A DNA stretch of 64,000 bases from Nocardioides_C sp963700955. Its GTDB lineage: Bacteria > Actinomycetota > Actinomycetes > Propionibacteriales > Nocardioidaceae. Both the position numbers and the translations under genes were made by a program. Positions within the stretch are counted from its first letter, which is position 1; every line of letters begins with the position of its first letter. Positions 24,809 to 34,044 of this stretch are shown in pieces. The stretch is taken from positions 268,086-332,085 of the forward strand of contig CAVOZH010000009.1 in NCBI GenBank assembly GCA_963700955.1, read 5' to 3'. Under the pieces are notes generated by a model that did not search any database, was not told where the DNA came from, and saw nothing but the letters and a program-made list of their open reading frames with translations.

Positions 24809-25075
24809 ATGTGCCGCAACATCCGCACCCTGTACAACTTCGAGCCGCCCGCGACCACGGAGGAGGTGCAGGCCGCCGCAGTGCAGTACGTCCGCAAGGT
24901 CAGCGGCAGCACCCGCCCCTCGCAGGCGAACCAGGAGGCCTTCGACCAGGCGGTGCGCGAGGTCGCAGAGGCCACCCAGCGCCTGCTCGACGCCCTGACC
25001 ACCTCCGCCCCACCGAAGAACCGCGAGGTGGAGGCCGCCAGGGCCCGTGAGCGCGCCGCCGCACGCTACGCCTGA
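24809..25075 (+). CDS. DUF2277 family protein
   Basis: An 88-residue protein starting MCRNIRTLYNFEPPATTEEV and containing QYVRKVSGSTRPSQ and PPKNREVEAARAR, an exact match in layout to the DUF2277 family. Its function is unknown. TAGGCT (24797-24802) ends six bases before ATG 24809, and the TAG is also the stop of the propeller gene, so the mRNA is predicted to be leaderless. Confidence 0.92.
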   Translation: MCRNIRTLYNFEPPATTEEVQAAAVQYVRKVSGSTRPSQANQEAFDQAVREVAEATQRLLDALTTSAPPKNREVEAARARERAAARYA

Positions 25076-25093
25076 CCGCGCCAGGACGGCGTC

Positions 25094-25666
25094 ATGACGG
25101 ATGCGGGCAGGCTGGACGCGGCGTTCGACCGTGTGCGTCGGACCGACTTCCTGCCGCGGAACCAGCAGCGCTTCGCGGGCGACGACACCGCGCTCTCGAT
25201 CGGCTACGGCCAGACCAACAGCCAGCCGAGCACCGTGCGCGCGATGCTCGACCTCCTCGACGTGGAGCCGGGTCACCGGGTGCTGGACGTCGGCTGCGGG
25301 TCAGCCTGGACGACGGCCTTGCTCGGCCACCTGGTCGGTCCCGAGGGTGAGGTCGTCGGCGTCGAGATCGTGCCGGAGCTGGTGTCGTGGGGGCGGGCGA
25401 ACCTCGCGTCGTACGACATGCCGTGGACCAGTGTCCGGCAGGCCGGCGAGGGCGTTCTGGGCGCCCCGGAGAGCGCGCCGTACGACCGGGTGCTGGTCTC
25501 CGCGGAGGCGACCCGGCTGCCCGGCGAGCTCCTCGACCAGCTCGTGGGCGGTGGCCTGATGGTGGTGCCGGTCGAGGGCCGGATGACGGTGGTACGTCGG
25601 ACCGCAGACGGGCCGGAGGTCAGCCACGAGGGGTGGTACTGGTTCGTCCCGCTGGTCGAGCCCTGA
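25094..25666 (+). CDS. Protein-L-isoaspartate O-methyltransferase-like
   Basis: A 190-residue class I SAM methyltransferase of the PCMT type. RRTDFLPRNQQRFAGDDTALSIGYGQTNSQPSTVRAML is the substrate-side signature, and VLDVGCGSAWTTALLGHLVGPEG is SAM motif I. YDRVLVSAEATRLPGELLDQL completes the family pattern. PCMT repairs isoaspartyl residues in aged proteins. At 190 residues it is a little shorter than E. coli Pcm, with a shorter C-terminus. It follows DUF2277 by 18 bases and may share its transcript. Confidence 0.87.
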   Translation: MTDAGRLDAAFDRVRRTDFLPRNQQRFAGDDTALSIGYGQTNSQPSTVRAMLDLLDVEPGHRVLDVGCGSAWTTALLGHLVGPEGEVVGVEIVPELVSWGRANLASYDMPWTSVRQAGEGVLGAPESAPYDRVLVSAEATRLPGELLDQLVGGGLMVVPVEGRMTVVRRTADGPEVSHEGWYWFVPLVEP

Positions 25667-25690
25667 CCCCGTGAGAGCTGGTCGTCGAGC

Positions 25691-26383
25691 CTAGGGTCGG
25701 ACCAGGCTGTGCGTCACCGGCCCGACACCTCGCGGAGCCGCTGCGTTCGTCGCGATGCCGGTGAAGCCGCCGGCGAGCAGGATCAGGGCGGCCGCGGACG
25801 CGACACGCGCACCGGTCCCCTCGCCCAGGAAGGGCATCACGATCTGCATCGCCAGGAACGCGAGCAGCAGCCCAGGGACCCACCGCGGGGTCTGCTGCGA
25901 CCGGAGCAGGCCCAGGGCGATGAGAGCGACACCGGCGATGAACCCGTAGACCCAGACACTGAGACTCACGGTGAGTCCGGTGTCCTTGAGCGAGTCGGTC
26001 ACCAGCGTGATCTCGCTGGTCTTCACGGGGCCACCCTTGAGGGTCTCGAGGGCCAGCGCGCGGAACATCAGCATCAGCGCCGCCAGGCCACCGATTCCGA
26101 CGCAGCCGACCGTGAAGACTCCGACGCCGGTCAGCCCCAGGCCGCGCCCTCTGCGGTCGGGGAAGAGCGTCATCACCGCAGGCATCCCGAGCACCAGGCT
26201 CGCGGCGCCGCCGAAGAAGAGGACGCTCATCGCGAGCCACCGGCCGGGGTACTCCGCCGCCACCAGCATCTGGGCGGCCGGGGAGGTCTCGCTCCCGCTG
26301 GGGTTCAGCATCTGCGCCAGCACGAGGGCCATCACACCGGTGACCAGCGCAGCGGCCGAGACGGGGACCCACTCAGAGCGCAT
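25691..26383 (-). CDS. Hypothetical multipass membrane protein
   Basis: A 230-residue protein with about six to seven hydrophobic helices (for example AALVTGVMALVLAQML, LAMSVLFFGGAASLVLGM, VGVFTVGCVGIGGLAALML, VYGFIAGVALIALGLL). I recognise no family motif or charged active site. AGGTTA on the plus strand at 26390-26395, read as TAACCT on the minus strand, ends six bases before the ATG, so a leaderless mRNA is predicted. It is divergent from the sirtuin gene. Confidence 0.75.
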   Translation of the reverse strand: MRSEWVPVSAAALVTGVMALVLAQMLNPSGSETSPAAQMLVAAEYPGRWLAMSVLFFGGAASLVLGMPAVMTLFPDRRGRGLGLTGVGVFTVGCVGIGGLAALMLMFRALALETLKGGPVKTSEITLVTDSLKDTGLTVSLSVWVYGFIAGVALIALGLLRSQQTPRWVPGLLLAFLAMQIVMPFLGEGTGARVASAAALILLAGGFTGIATNAAAPRGVGPVTHSLVRP

Positions 26384-26497
26384 GCGGCCAGGTTAGGTGG
26401 TGATGCTCATCGATGCTCGTCGGTTCCGTAAATATTCTGACCGGATTAGACCTTTGGCCCGGTCTGGAGGGCTCTCTCGCCACCGTACGCTGGACGC

Positions 26498-27349
26498 GTG
26501 CATCCAGCGCTCGACCTGCTCTCGTCCGGTGACCTGGCCGTCCTCACCGGCGCGGGGGTCAGCACGGACTCGGGGATCCCCGACTACCGGGGGCCAGGGA
26601 CGCCGGTCCGCGCGCCGATGACCTACCAGCAGTTCACGTCGGGCGCGGAGGCGCAGCGGCGCTACTGGGCCCGGTCCTATCTCGGCTGGACGCGAATGCG
26701 GCACGCCGAGCCCAACCCCGCCCACCATGCCCTCGCGCGCCTCGAGGCGGCCGGGAGGGTTCGCCTTCTCATGACCCAGAACGTCGACGGACTGCACGAA
26801 CGCGCGGGCAGTCGCTCGCTGTGCGCCCTGCACGGCCGGGTCGCGGACGTCGTGTGCCTCTCCTGCCGCCACCACACGAGGCGTGCCGCCCTCCAGGCCC
26901 GGATGGACCTCCTGAACCCGGCCTTCGCGGCGCGTCACGGCGCGGTGGCCGGCCGACCCGACGGTGACGTCGAGCTCGAGAGCACCGCCGACTTCCGAGT
27001 CCCCGGCTGTGAGCTCTGCGGCGGCGTGCTCAAGCCGGACGTCGTCTTCTTCGGCGAGAACGTCCCGAAGGAGCGGGTCCGGCGCTGCTACGACGCGGTC
27101 GAGGCTGCCGACGCCGTGCTCGTCGCCGGGTCCTCGCTCACCGTGCTCTCCGGCTTCCGCTTCGTCAGGCACGCCCACAAGCTGGGCATCCCGGTGGTGA
27201 TCGTCAACCGGGGCGCCACCCGCGGCGACGACCTGGCGACGTACAAGCTCGACACCGGGTGTGCGGACTTCCTCACCGCCCTCGCGGGTCAGGAGACGTC
27301 GCGGCGCACCGACAGCACGATCCCCAGCCCGGCGAGCACGAGCCCGTAG
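26498..27349 (+). CDS. Sir2 family NAD-dependent protein deacylase
   Basis: A 283-residue sirtuin. The NAD site is LTGAGVSTDSGIPDYRGP (residues 17-34), TQNVDGLH is at 93-100, and the catalytic base is His112 in ALHGR. Zinc ligands are Cys120, Cys123, Cys171 and Cys174. Between the zinc pairs lies an insert of about 45 residues. SSLTVLSGFRFVRHAHKLGIPVVIVN resembles the class II/SirTM-like bacterial group. GTG 26498 is six bases after TACGCT, again a leaderless layout. The last 61 bases overlap the convergent ABC permease gene, encoding a low-complexity tail. Confidence 0.93.
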   Translation: MHPALDLLSSGDLAVLTGAGVSTDSGIPDYRGPGTPVRAPMTYQQFTSGAEAQRRYWARSYLGWTRMRHAEPNPAHHALARLEAAGRVRLLMTQNVDGLHERAGSRSLCALHGRVADVVCLSCRHHTRRAALQARMDLLNPAFAARHGAVAGRPDGDVELESTADFRVPGCELCGGVLKPDVVFFGENVPKERVRRCYDAVEAADAVLVAGSSLTVLSGFRFVRHAHKLGIPVVIVNRGATRGDDLATYKLDTGCADFLTALAGQETSRRTDSTIPSPASTSP

Positions 27350-28077
27350 GCGAGCAGCACCAGGCCACCGACCCACCAGTCGAGGTAGTCCAGCAGCGTG
27401 TTGGCAGGGGCCATCAGCGCCGAGGAGGCGTTGGACGGCAGCCACTTGACCACCCGGTCCATGTCCGCCGCCGCGAGGGCATAGGTCACCAGCGGCTCGA
27501 TCAGGAACGTGACGAGGACGCCGGTCATCACGGCCGCGATCTGGCTCCGGATCAGCGTGCCGATGCCGATCCCGAGAATCGCCCAGATCGCGACCGCGAG
27601 CACGGCGAGGCCCATGGTCACCCAGAGCCGGTCGGCGTCGAGCTGGAGACCGTAGCCCCGGATGGTCATCGTGATGCCGCCGAACACCAGCACGGTCAGC
27701 AGGCCGAGCACGCCGTAGAGGACACCCATCAGGCCGTGGGCGAGGATCTTCGCCACCACGACCCGGCTCCGGCGCGGAGAGACCAGGAACGTCGACGTGA
27801 TCGTCTGGTAGCGGTACTCCCCCGTCATCCCGGTGATGCCGAGCACCATCGCGAAGATGTAGGTGCCGGTGAACATCGCCGACGGGTACACCGACCGCAC
27901 CGCCTCGGCGGTGTCGAGCCCCGGCAGCGCGGGTGACCCGGGCTGCGCCTCCATGCCGGCGAGGATGGCGCTGGCGACCGACTGGACCGCGCTGAACGCC
28001 AGAGCGCCGATCAGCAGCGCCCACCAGAGCCGGGTGGAGGTGATCTTCCTCAGCTCCGCTTGCAGCAGTGCGCTCAC
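27289..28077 (-). CDS. ABC-2 type transporter permease
   Basis: A 262-residue membrane subunit with six predicted helices. It opens with MSALLQAELRKITSTRLWWALLIGALAF, standard for ABC-2 permeases, and has GEYRYQTITSTFLVSPRRSRVVVAKIL, the coupling region between helices. It overlaps the ATPase gene by four bases and is its obvious partner. Such pairs export drugs, lipids or bacteriocins, or give self-protection; the substrate is unknown. Confidence 0.9.
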   Translation of the reverse strand: MSALLQAELRKITSTRLWWALLIGALAFSAVQSVASAILAGMEAQPGSPALPGLDTAEAVRSVYPSAMFTGTYIFAMVLGITGMTGEYRYQTITSTFLVSPRRSRVVVAKILAHGLMGVLYGVLGLLTVLVFGGITMTIRGYGLQLDADRLWVTMGLAVLAVAIWAILGIGIGTLIRSQIAAVMTGVLVTFLIEPLVTYALAAADMDRVVKWLPSNASSALMAPANTLLDYLDWWVGGLVLLAYGLVLAGLGIVLSVRRDVS

Positions 28078-28988
28078 GCCTGGCCTCCCTCGGTCAGCTC
28101 CAGGAACACACGCTCGAGGTGGCTCGTCTCCGCCACCAGCTCGTGCAGCTCCACGCCGGCCCGGAACGCGGCGTGGCCGACCTCGTCCGTCGTACCTCCG
28201 GCCACCCGGAGGCGGCCGGATCCGTCGGTGCCGACCACCTTGAGGGAGGCTGCGGACAGGACGTCCCGGAGACGCTCCGGCTCGGGCGTTCGCACCAGCA
28301 CCTCGGGCTCGCCGCCGTCGAGCTCGGCGAGCGGGCCCTGCCGCACCAGCCGGCCGCGCGAGAGCACCACCACCTCGTCCACGGTCTGCTGCACCTCGCT
28401 CAGGACGTGGCTGGACACGAGGACGGTGCGCCCCTCGGCGGCCAGGGCGCGCAGGAACTGTCGCAGCCAGGCGATGCCGGCAGGGTCCAGCCCGTTGGCC
28501 GGCTCGTCGAGAAGGAGCACCTCGGGGTCACCGAGCAGGGCCGCCGCGAGCGCCAGCCGCTGCCGCATGCCGAGGCTGAAGCCGCCGACGCGCTTGCCCG
28601 CGACCTCGGTCAGCCCCACCTGCGCGAGCATCTGGCCGGCCCGCGCGCGGTCGATCCCGGCGCCGATCGCCATCACCTCGAGGTGCGCCTGCGCCGAGCG
28701 GCCGGGATGGAAGCTGGAGGCCTCGAGCGCGGCGCCGACGGTGCCGATGGGGTCACTCAGCTGCGCGTAGGGCACGCCGCCGATCGAGGTGGTGCCCGAG
28801 GTGGGACGGAGCAGGCCGAGCACGCACCGAAGCGTGGTGGTCTTGCCGGAGCCGTTGGGCCCCAGGAAGCCGGTGACGACGCCGGGGCGGACCGAGAAGG
28901 TCACGTCGTCGACGGCCTTGAGGGCACCGAACATCTTGGTCAGGCCGACGACGTCGACCTGTCTTCCCTCCCGCACCATGCGTCCCAT
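28074..28988 (-). CDS. ABC transporter ATP-binding protein
   Basis: A 304-residue ATPase of the DrrA/CcmA type. Walker A is GPNGSGKTTT, the Q-loop follows, the signature is GGFSLGMRQRLALAAALL (a variant of LSGGQ), Walker B is VLLLDEPANGLDPAG and the H-loop is SSHVL. The last 100 residues form the extra C-terminal domain common in drug-export ATPases. The first 11 residues may be an over-extension, since the family homology begins at VVGLTKMFG. It forms an operon with the permease at 27289. Confidence 0.93.
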   Translation of the reverse strand: MGRMVREGRQVDVVGLTKMFGALKAVDDVTFSVRPGVVTGFLGPNGSGKTTTLRCVLGLLRPTSGTTSIGGVPYAQLSDPIGTVGAALEASSFHPGRSAQAHLEVMAIGAGIDRARAGQMLAQVGLTEVAGKRVGGFSLGMRQRLALAAALLGDPEVLLLDEPANGLDPAGIAWLRQFLRALAAEGRTVLVSSHVLSEVQQTVDEVVVLSRGRLVRQGPLAELDGGEPEVLVRTPEPERLRDVLSAASLKVVGTDGSGRLRVAGGTTDEVGHAAFRAGVELHELVAETSHLERVFLELTEGGQA

Positions 28989-29035
28989 CCAACCACCGTG
29001 CCGACGACCGGACCGGCATATTGGGAAGCGCAGCC

Positions 29036-29725
29036 TCAGAGTCGCCTGACGAACATGTGCGAGGCGGCCTCGGCGTCGATCTCGGCGGTCTCACCGCCGC
29101 TGCCGAGCAGCACTCCTTCGGCGCCCGCGGTGACGGTCACGACCTTGTCGGGCAGAGCACCGACCCGGCGCAGGGCTGCCATCAGGATCTCGTCGGTCTG
29201 GATCGGCTCGCTGATCCGCCTCACGAGCACGCGCATCTCGGTGTTCGTCGTGGCGACCTGGTCGAGCGGCTCGACGCCGTCCATGAAGTCCTCGCCGTTG
29301 CCGGACTCGCCGAGCTCGTCGAGGCCCGGGATCGGGTTGCCGTAGGGCGACTCGGTGGGGTGGCCGAGCAGCTCGACCAGCCGACGCTCGACGGTCTCGG
29401 ACATCACGTGCTCCCACCGGCACGCCTCGGCGTGCACGAGCTCCCAGTCCAGCCCGATCACGTCGGTCAGGAGTCGTTCGGCGAGGCGGTGCTTGCGCAT
29501 GACCCGGGTCGCCAGGCGCAGGCCCTCGTCGGAGAGCTGGAGGTGGCGGTCGCCCTCGACGGTGAGCAGGCCGTCGCGCTCCATCCGAGCCACGGTCTGG
29601 CTGACCGTGGGGCCGCTCTGGTGCAGCCGCTCCGCGATCCGCGCACGCAGGGGCACGATGCCCTCCTCCTGCAGCTCGAAGATCGTCCGGAGGTACATCT
29701 CGGTGGTGTCGATCAGGTCGCTCAC
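29036..29725 (-). CDS. ideR: DtxR/IdeR-type metal-dependent repressor
   Basis: A 229-residue iron-dependent regulator. LIDTTEMYLRTIFELQEEG starts the winged helix; HQSGPTVSQTVARMERDGLL is the recognition region. Metal ligands are visible in HAEACRWEHVMSETVERRL, including the Cys-x-x-x-x-His pattern of DtxR/IdeR. A C-terminal SH3-like domain fills residues 150-229. It represses iron uptake and siderophore genes when Fe2+ is bound. I chose GTG 29725 because DtxR proteins start this way; 29743 would add six residues. I did not find a full iron box in the window. MntR-type specificity cannot be excluded. Confidence 0.87.
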   Translation of the reverse strand: MSDLIDTTEMYLRTIFELQEEGIVPLRARIAERLHQSGPTVSQTVARMERDGLLTVEGDRHLQLSDEGLRLATRVMRKHRLAERLLTDVIGLDWELVHAEACRWEHVMSETVERRLVELLGHPTESPYGNPIPGLDELGESGNGEDFMDGVEPLDQVATTNTEMRVLVRRISEPIQTDEILMAALRRVGALPDKVVTVTAGAEGVLLGSGGETAEIDAEAASHMFVRRL

Positions 29726-29772
29726 TCGGTCATTGTGTCGCATCGGTCGCTCCCGCTGGCACAGTGGACGGG

Positions 29773-31143
29773 ATGAGCGAGCACTCCTCCACCACCGCCG
29801 TGATGTGGTTCCGCCGCGACTTCCGACTCGACGACAACCCCGCCCTGCTCGAGGCGTGCGCGAGCCAGCCGGAGCGGGCCTCCGGCGTACTGCTCCTGTT
29901 CGTGGCGGACCCGCGGCTGTGGAACCCCTCCGGCCCCGCGCGGCGGGCCTACCTCGCGGCGTCGCTGGCCGCCCTGGACGAGTCGGTAGGCGGCAGGCTC
30001 GTCGTGCGCCACGGCGACCCCGCCCGCGAGGTGCTCCGGGCGGCGACGGAGGTCGGAGCCGACTCGGTGCACGTCGCGGCCGACTACGGCCCCTACGGCT
30101 CCCAGCGCGACGCCGCGGTCGAGCGGGCGCTGTCGGAGCACCACATCGAGCTCAGGAGGACCGGCTCCCCGTACGCCGTCGCACCGGGACGGGTGGTCAA
30201 CCACAGCGGAGACGGCTACAAGGTGTTCACGCCGTTCGCGAAGGCGTGGGCCGAGCACGGCTGGCGGGCGCCGGCGGGGCGACCAGCCGGCACGCCGTGG
30301 CTCGAGGCGAGGTCCGACGGCGTTCCCGAGGCTGCTGTCCCGGACGGGCTCAGGCTCCCCGCGGCGGGCGAGCGGGCCGCGCTCGCGCGGTGGCGGGAGT
30401 TCCTCGAGCACGTCGCGGAGTACGACCGGGCGCGGGACCGCCCGGACCTCGACGGCACCTCCCGCATGTCGGTCCACCTCAAGTGGGGCGAGGTTCACCC
30501 CAGGACCCTGCTGGCCGACCTGGCGCGTCTCCGCAGCGAGGGTGCGGCGACGTACCGCAACGAGCTCGCATGGCGGGAGTTCTACGCCGACGTGCTGCAC
30601 CGCCGGCCCGAAAGCGCACGGGAGTACCTCCGGCGAGAGTTCGCCGCGATGGAGTACGACGAGCCGGGAGCCGACCTCATCGCGTGGCAGGAGGGCCGTA
30701 CAGGGTTCCCCGTCGTGGACGCCGGGATGCGGCAGCTGCGCGCCACCGGGTGGATGCACAACCGGGTGCGGATGATCGTCGCGAGCTTCCTGGTGAAGGA
30801 CCTGCACTTGGAGTGGCAGCACGGCGCCCGCCACTTCATGCGCTGGCTGGTCGACGGCGACCTCGCCTCCAACCAGCACGGGTGGCAGTGGGTGGCCGGG
30901 AGCGGCACCGACGCCGCGCCGTACTTCCGGGTGTTCAACCCGACCTCCCAGGGGAGGAAGTTCGACCCCTCCGGCGACTACGTCCGTCGGTGGGTCGCGG
31001 AGCTCGCGGACGTCGACACGGCGTACATTCATGAACCCTCGGCGCAGCCGGGTGGGCTCCCGGACGGGTACCCGCCACCGTTGCTGGACCATGCCGAGGA
31101 GCGTCGCGAGGCGCTCGCCCGACTGGACCGAATGAAGAGCTGA
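29773..31143 (+). CDS. phr: Deoxyribodipyrimidine photo-lyase
   Basis: A 456-residue class I CPD photolyase, repairing UV dimers using blue light and reduced FAD. The N-terminal alpha/beta antenna domain starts VMWFRRDFRLDDNPALL. The FAD domain contains TSRMSVHLKWGEVHPR, RNELAWREFYADVL, GFPVVDAGMRQLRATGWMHNRVRMIVASFLVKDLHLEW and the FNPTSQGRKFDPSG block, with the electron-transfer tryptophans in place. GTG 29764 could add three residues. It is divergent from the IdeR-like gene and followed seven bases later by a thioesterase-fold gene. Confidence 0.95.
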   Translation: MSEHSSTTAVMWFRRDFRLDDNPALLEACASQPERASGVLLLFVADPRLWNPSGPARRAYLAASLAALDESVGGRLVVRHGDPAREVLRAATEVGADSVHVAADYGPYGSQRDAAVERALSEHHIELRRTGSPYAVAPGRVVNHSGDGYKVFTPFAKAWAEHGWRAPAGRPAGTPWLEARSDGVPEAAVPDGLRLPAAGERAALARWREFLEHVAEYDRARDRPDLDGTSRMSVHLKWGEVHPRTLLADLARLRSEGAATYRNELAWREFYADVLHRRPESAREYLRREFAAMEYDEPGADLIAWQEGRTGFPVVDAGMRQLRATGWMHNRVRMIVASFLVKDLHLEWQHGARHFMRWLVDGDLASNQHGWQWVAGSGTDAAPYFRVFNPTSQGRKFDPSGDYVRRWVAELADVDTAYIHEPSAQPGGLPDGYPPPLLDHAEERREALARLDRMKS

Positions 31144-31149
31144 TGCACC

Positions 31150-31929
31150 GTGCCGGCCACTAGCACGAACCTGCTTGTCCCTGCCCGTTTCTGCGGCCCG
31201 ACGAGCTCGGGCAACGGGGGCTACACGGCCGGACTGCTCGCGGAGCGCCTCGCGTCCGAGGAGGGACACCCGCACCGGCCCCTCGAGTGCCCGGTGGTCG
31301 AGGTGACCCTCCGCAAGCCGCCTCCGCTCGACACCGACCTGACGGTGGAGCACCTCCCGGAACGCCCTGTGATGCGTCTGCTCGACGGCGGCGCGCTGGT
31401 CGCCGAGGCCCGGTGCACCGACGAGGAGCTCGACGCGGTCGACGAGGTCTCCCCTGCCACGGCGGCCGAGGCGATGGCGTCGTACGCCGGGCTCCGCTCC
31501 CACCCGTTCCCTCGCTGCTTCGCCTGCGGCCCCGAGCGCGCCGACGGCGACGGCCTGCGGATCTTCCCGGGCCCGGTCGGCGACGGACGGGTGGCGTCGG
31601 CGTGGGTGCCGCACGAGAGCCTCGCCGAGGCGTCGGACCTGCTCGACCCCGGCGTGCAGCGGGTAGGCCTCGGCACCACGTGGGCGGCGCTCGACTGCGT
31701 CGGCGGCTGGAGCACCGACCTCGAAGGGCGGCCCATGGTGCTGGGTCAGATCGCCGCCCGCGTGGACGCGCTCCCCGTCGTCGGCGAGCCCCACGTGGTG
31801 GTCGGGGCGGAGCTCTCCTCCGAGGGGCGCAAGACCTTCACGGCGAGCACGATCTACGACTCCGACGGACGGATCGTCGCGCGGGCCCGACACACCTGGA
31901 TCGCGATCGACCCGGCTGCGTTCACCTGA
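31150..31929 (+). CDS. Hotdog-fold thioesterase family protein
   Basis: A 259-residue protein with two hotdog-like halves. FCGPTSSGNGGYTAGLLAERL is a thioesterase-like active-site helix, and CFACGPERADGDGLRIFPGPVGDGRVASAW opens the second half. The end reads SSEGRKTFTASTIYDSDGRIVARARHTWIAID, a typical hotdog strand set. Actinobacterial homologues are annotated only as hotdog/thioesterase-like, so the substrate is unknown. It lies seven bases after phr and probably shares its mRNA. Confidence 0.75.
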   Translation: MPATSTNLLVPARFCGPTSSGNGGYTAGLLAERLASEEGHPHRPLECPVVEVTLRKPPPLDTDLTVEHLPERPVMRLLDGGALVAEARCTDEELDAVDEVSPATAAEAMASYAGLRSHPFPRCFACGPERADGDGLRIFPGPVGDGRVASAWVPHESLAEASDLLDPGVQRVGLGTTWAALDCVGGWSTDLEGRPMVLGQIAARVDALPVVGEPHVVVGAELSSEGRKTFTASTIYDSDGRIVARARHTWIAIDPAAFT

Positions 31930-31992
31930 GTCACCGGACCGGTCGTCGAGTCCGGGTTTGACACACGTCCCCGACTAGCCTGGGATTGGATC

Positions 31993-33552
31993 GTGCAAAT
32001 TCGTTCTGAGACCCCCGCGACCAGCCCCTGGTGGAAGCACTCGGTGTGCTACCAGATCTACATCCGCAGCTTCGCCGACTCCGACGGCGACGGGATCGGC
32101 GACATGCCCGGCATCGAGAGCCGGCTGCCCTACCTGGCCGACCTGGGTGTCGACTCGGTGTGGATCACGCCGTTCTACACCTCGCCCCAGAACGACCACG
32201 GCTACGACGTGGCCGACTACCGCGACGTCGACCGCCTCTTCGGCTCGCTCGACGAGTTCGACTCGATGCTCGCGAAGGCCCACGACCTCGACCTGCGGGT
32301 GATCGTCGACCTCGTGCCGAACCACACCTCGATCGAGCACGAGTGGTTCCAGAAGGCCCTCGACGCCAAGCCCGGCGACCCGGCCCGCGACCTGTACGTC
32401 TTCCGCGACGGCCAGGGCCCCGACGGGGCGACGCCGCCCAACAACTGGAAGTCCGTCTTCGGCGGCCCGGCGTGGACGCGCGTGGAGGACGGCCAGTGGT
32501 ACCTCCACATGTTCGACGTCACCCAGCCGGACCTGAACTGGTGGAACCCGGCGGTCGGCGACGAGTTCGAGTCGATCCTGCGCTTCTGGCTCGACCGCGG
32601 CGTCGACGGGTTCCGGATCGACGTCGCGCACGGTCTCTACACGCCGATCGAGATGGCGGACCTGAAGGAGGGCGAGACCTTCCCGATGTGGGACCAGCCG
32701 GAGGTGCACGACGTGTACCGCCGCTGGCGCAAGATCCTCGACGAGTACGACGGGGACCGGATGGCCGTCGCCGAGGCCTGGACCGACACCCCGGAGTCGA
32801 TGGCCCGTTACATCCGCCCCGACGAGCTGCAGCAGGCGTTCAACTTCCACTGGCTCCAGGCAGACTGGTCCGCCGAGTCGTTCCGCAACGTCGTCGACGA
32901 CAGCCTCCACGCGGTCAGCCTCGCCGGCGCCGCCGCGACGTGGGTCCTGTCGAACCACGACGTCACCCGTCACGTGACCAGGTACGGCGGAGGGGCGCAC
33001 GGCCTGGCTCGTGGCAAGGCGGCACTCCTCGCGATGCTCGCGCTGCCCGGCGGGGCCTACGTGTACCAGGGCGAGGAGCTCGGCCTCGAGGAGATCGAGG
33101 TGGCTCCCGAGGACCGGCAGGACCCGACGTGGCTCCGCGGCGGCGGCGTCGGCCGTGACGGCTGCAGGGTGCCGATCCCGTGGTCCGGCGAGGAGCCGCC
33201 GTTCGGGTTCGGGCCGGGCGAGGGCCAGCCGTGGCTGCCGCAGCCGGCGACGTGGGACGCGCTGTCGGTTGCCGCACAGCAGGACGACCCGGACTCGACG
33301 CTCAACTTCTACCGGCTCGCGCTGCGCACCCGCCGGGAGGTCACCGACGACCTGCCCGACGAGGTGACCATGCTCGACACCGCTCCCGACACGCTCGCCT
33401 TCGTGCGCGGCGGCGGCCTGGTCTGCGCGCTCAACTGCGGCTCGACTACGGCCCCGGTCCCCGTGGAGGCCGGCGAGCTCGTGCTCGCCAGCGCCCCTCT
33501 CGAGGACGGTCAGCTGCCCCCCGACGCCGCCGCCTGGTTCCGCACGGCCTAG
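31993..33552 (+). CDS. Alpha-glucosidase, GH13 family (oligo-1,6-glucosidase type)
   Basis: A 519-residue cytoplasmic GH13 enzyme. Start WWKHSVCYQIYIRSFADSDGDGIGD and DHGYDVADYRDVD are typical of the GH13 glucosidase subfamilies. Catalytic residues are Asp210 (GFRIDVAHG, nucleophile), Glu261 (VAEAWT, acid/base) and Asp323 (LSNHDVTRH). It hydrolyses short alpha-glucosides such as maltose, isomaltose or sucrose. No sugar transporter or LacI regulator is adjacent. TAGCCT at 31976-31981 would give a leader of only about five bases before GTG 31993. The TAG stop shares CTAG with the convergent MarR gene. Confidence 0.95.
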   Translation: MQIRSETPATSPWWKHSVCYQIYIRSFADSDGDGIGDMPGIESRLPYLADLGVDSVWITPFYTSPQNDHGYDVADYRDVDRLFGSLDEFDSMLAKAHDLDLRVIVDLVPNHTSIEHEWFQKALDAKPGDPARDLYVFRDGQGPDGATPPNNWKSVFGGPAWTRVEDGQWYLHMFDVTQPDLNWWNPAVGDEFESILRFWLDRGVDGFRIDVAHGLYTPIEMADLKEGETFPMWDQPEVHDVYRRWRKILDEYDGDRMAVAEAWTDTPESMARYIRPDELQQAFNFHWLQADWSAESFRNVVDDSLHAVSLAGAAATWVLSNHDVTRHVTRYGGGAHGLARGKAALLAMLALPGGAYVYQGEELGLEEIEVAPEDRQDPTWLRGGGVGRDGCRVPIPWSGEEPPFGFGPGEGQPWLPQPATWDALSVAAQQDDPDSTLNFYRLALRTRREVTDDLPDEVTMLDTAPDTLAFVRGGGLVCALNCGSTTAPVPVEAGELVLASAPLEDGQLPPDAAAWFRTA

Positions 33553-34031
33553 TCCCCGATCGAGGCGTTGTAGCGGGTGAGCTGGTCGGCCAGCGCGGTC
33601 AGCTCACCTGCGCTCCAGCCCTCGAGGCGGCCGGCCATCTCCTTGCGGCGGTCGGCCCTGACGGCCAGCACACGGTCACGACCCTCGTCGGTCGGGACCA
33701 GGATCTGGGCCCGTCGGTCGTCCGGGTCGCAGGCCCGTGTGAGCAGGCTCAGGACCTCCAGGTGCACGACGTGCCGGCTGATCGCGCCCTTGTCGATGCC
33801 GAAGTGCTCCACGACGTCGGAGGCCCGCACCCCCTCGTTGTCCACCACGAACATCAGCACCGGCAGCGCCGCCGGCTGCAGCTCGGGGTGCACCGCCGCG
33901 GCGTTCTGCGCGGAGCGACGCCGCAGGCGGTGGACCAGCACCCTGAGCTCGCGCTCGATGCGCAGCAGCGACTCGGCCTTCGTGGCCTTGGACGTGGCCT
34001 GGGGCGGCCCCTGTGACGTCACCGACGACAT
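33549..34031 (-). CDS. MarR family transcriptional regulator
   Basis: A 160-residue MarR protein. The winged helix spans about residues 65-115, with NEGVRASDVVEHFGIDKGAISRHVVHLEVLSLLTRACDPDDRRAQILVPTDEGRD as helix-turn-helix and wing (DDRR is the wing signature). It lies just downstream of, and in the same direction as, the MFS exporter at 34045, 13 bases apart, so it is probably co-transcribed with it. The exporter operon is thus bracketed by two MarR genes. Confidence 0.9.
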   Translation of the reverse strand: MSSVTSQGPPQATSKATKAESLLRIERELRVLVHRLRRRSAQNAAAVHPELQPAALPVLMFVVDNEGVRASDVVEHFGIDKGAISRHVVHLEVLSLLTRACDPDDRRAQILVPTDEGRDRVLAVRADRRKEMAGRLEGWSAGELTALADQLTRYNASIGD

Positions 34032-34044
34032 ACCCGACAGCGTC

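Noticed and set aside
26390..26400. AGGTTAGGTGG as an iron (IdeR) box
   Set aside because: It matches only half of the 19-bp iron box consensus and is better explained as the -10 box of the minus-strand membrane gene.
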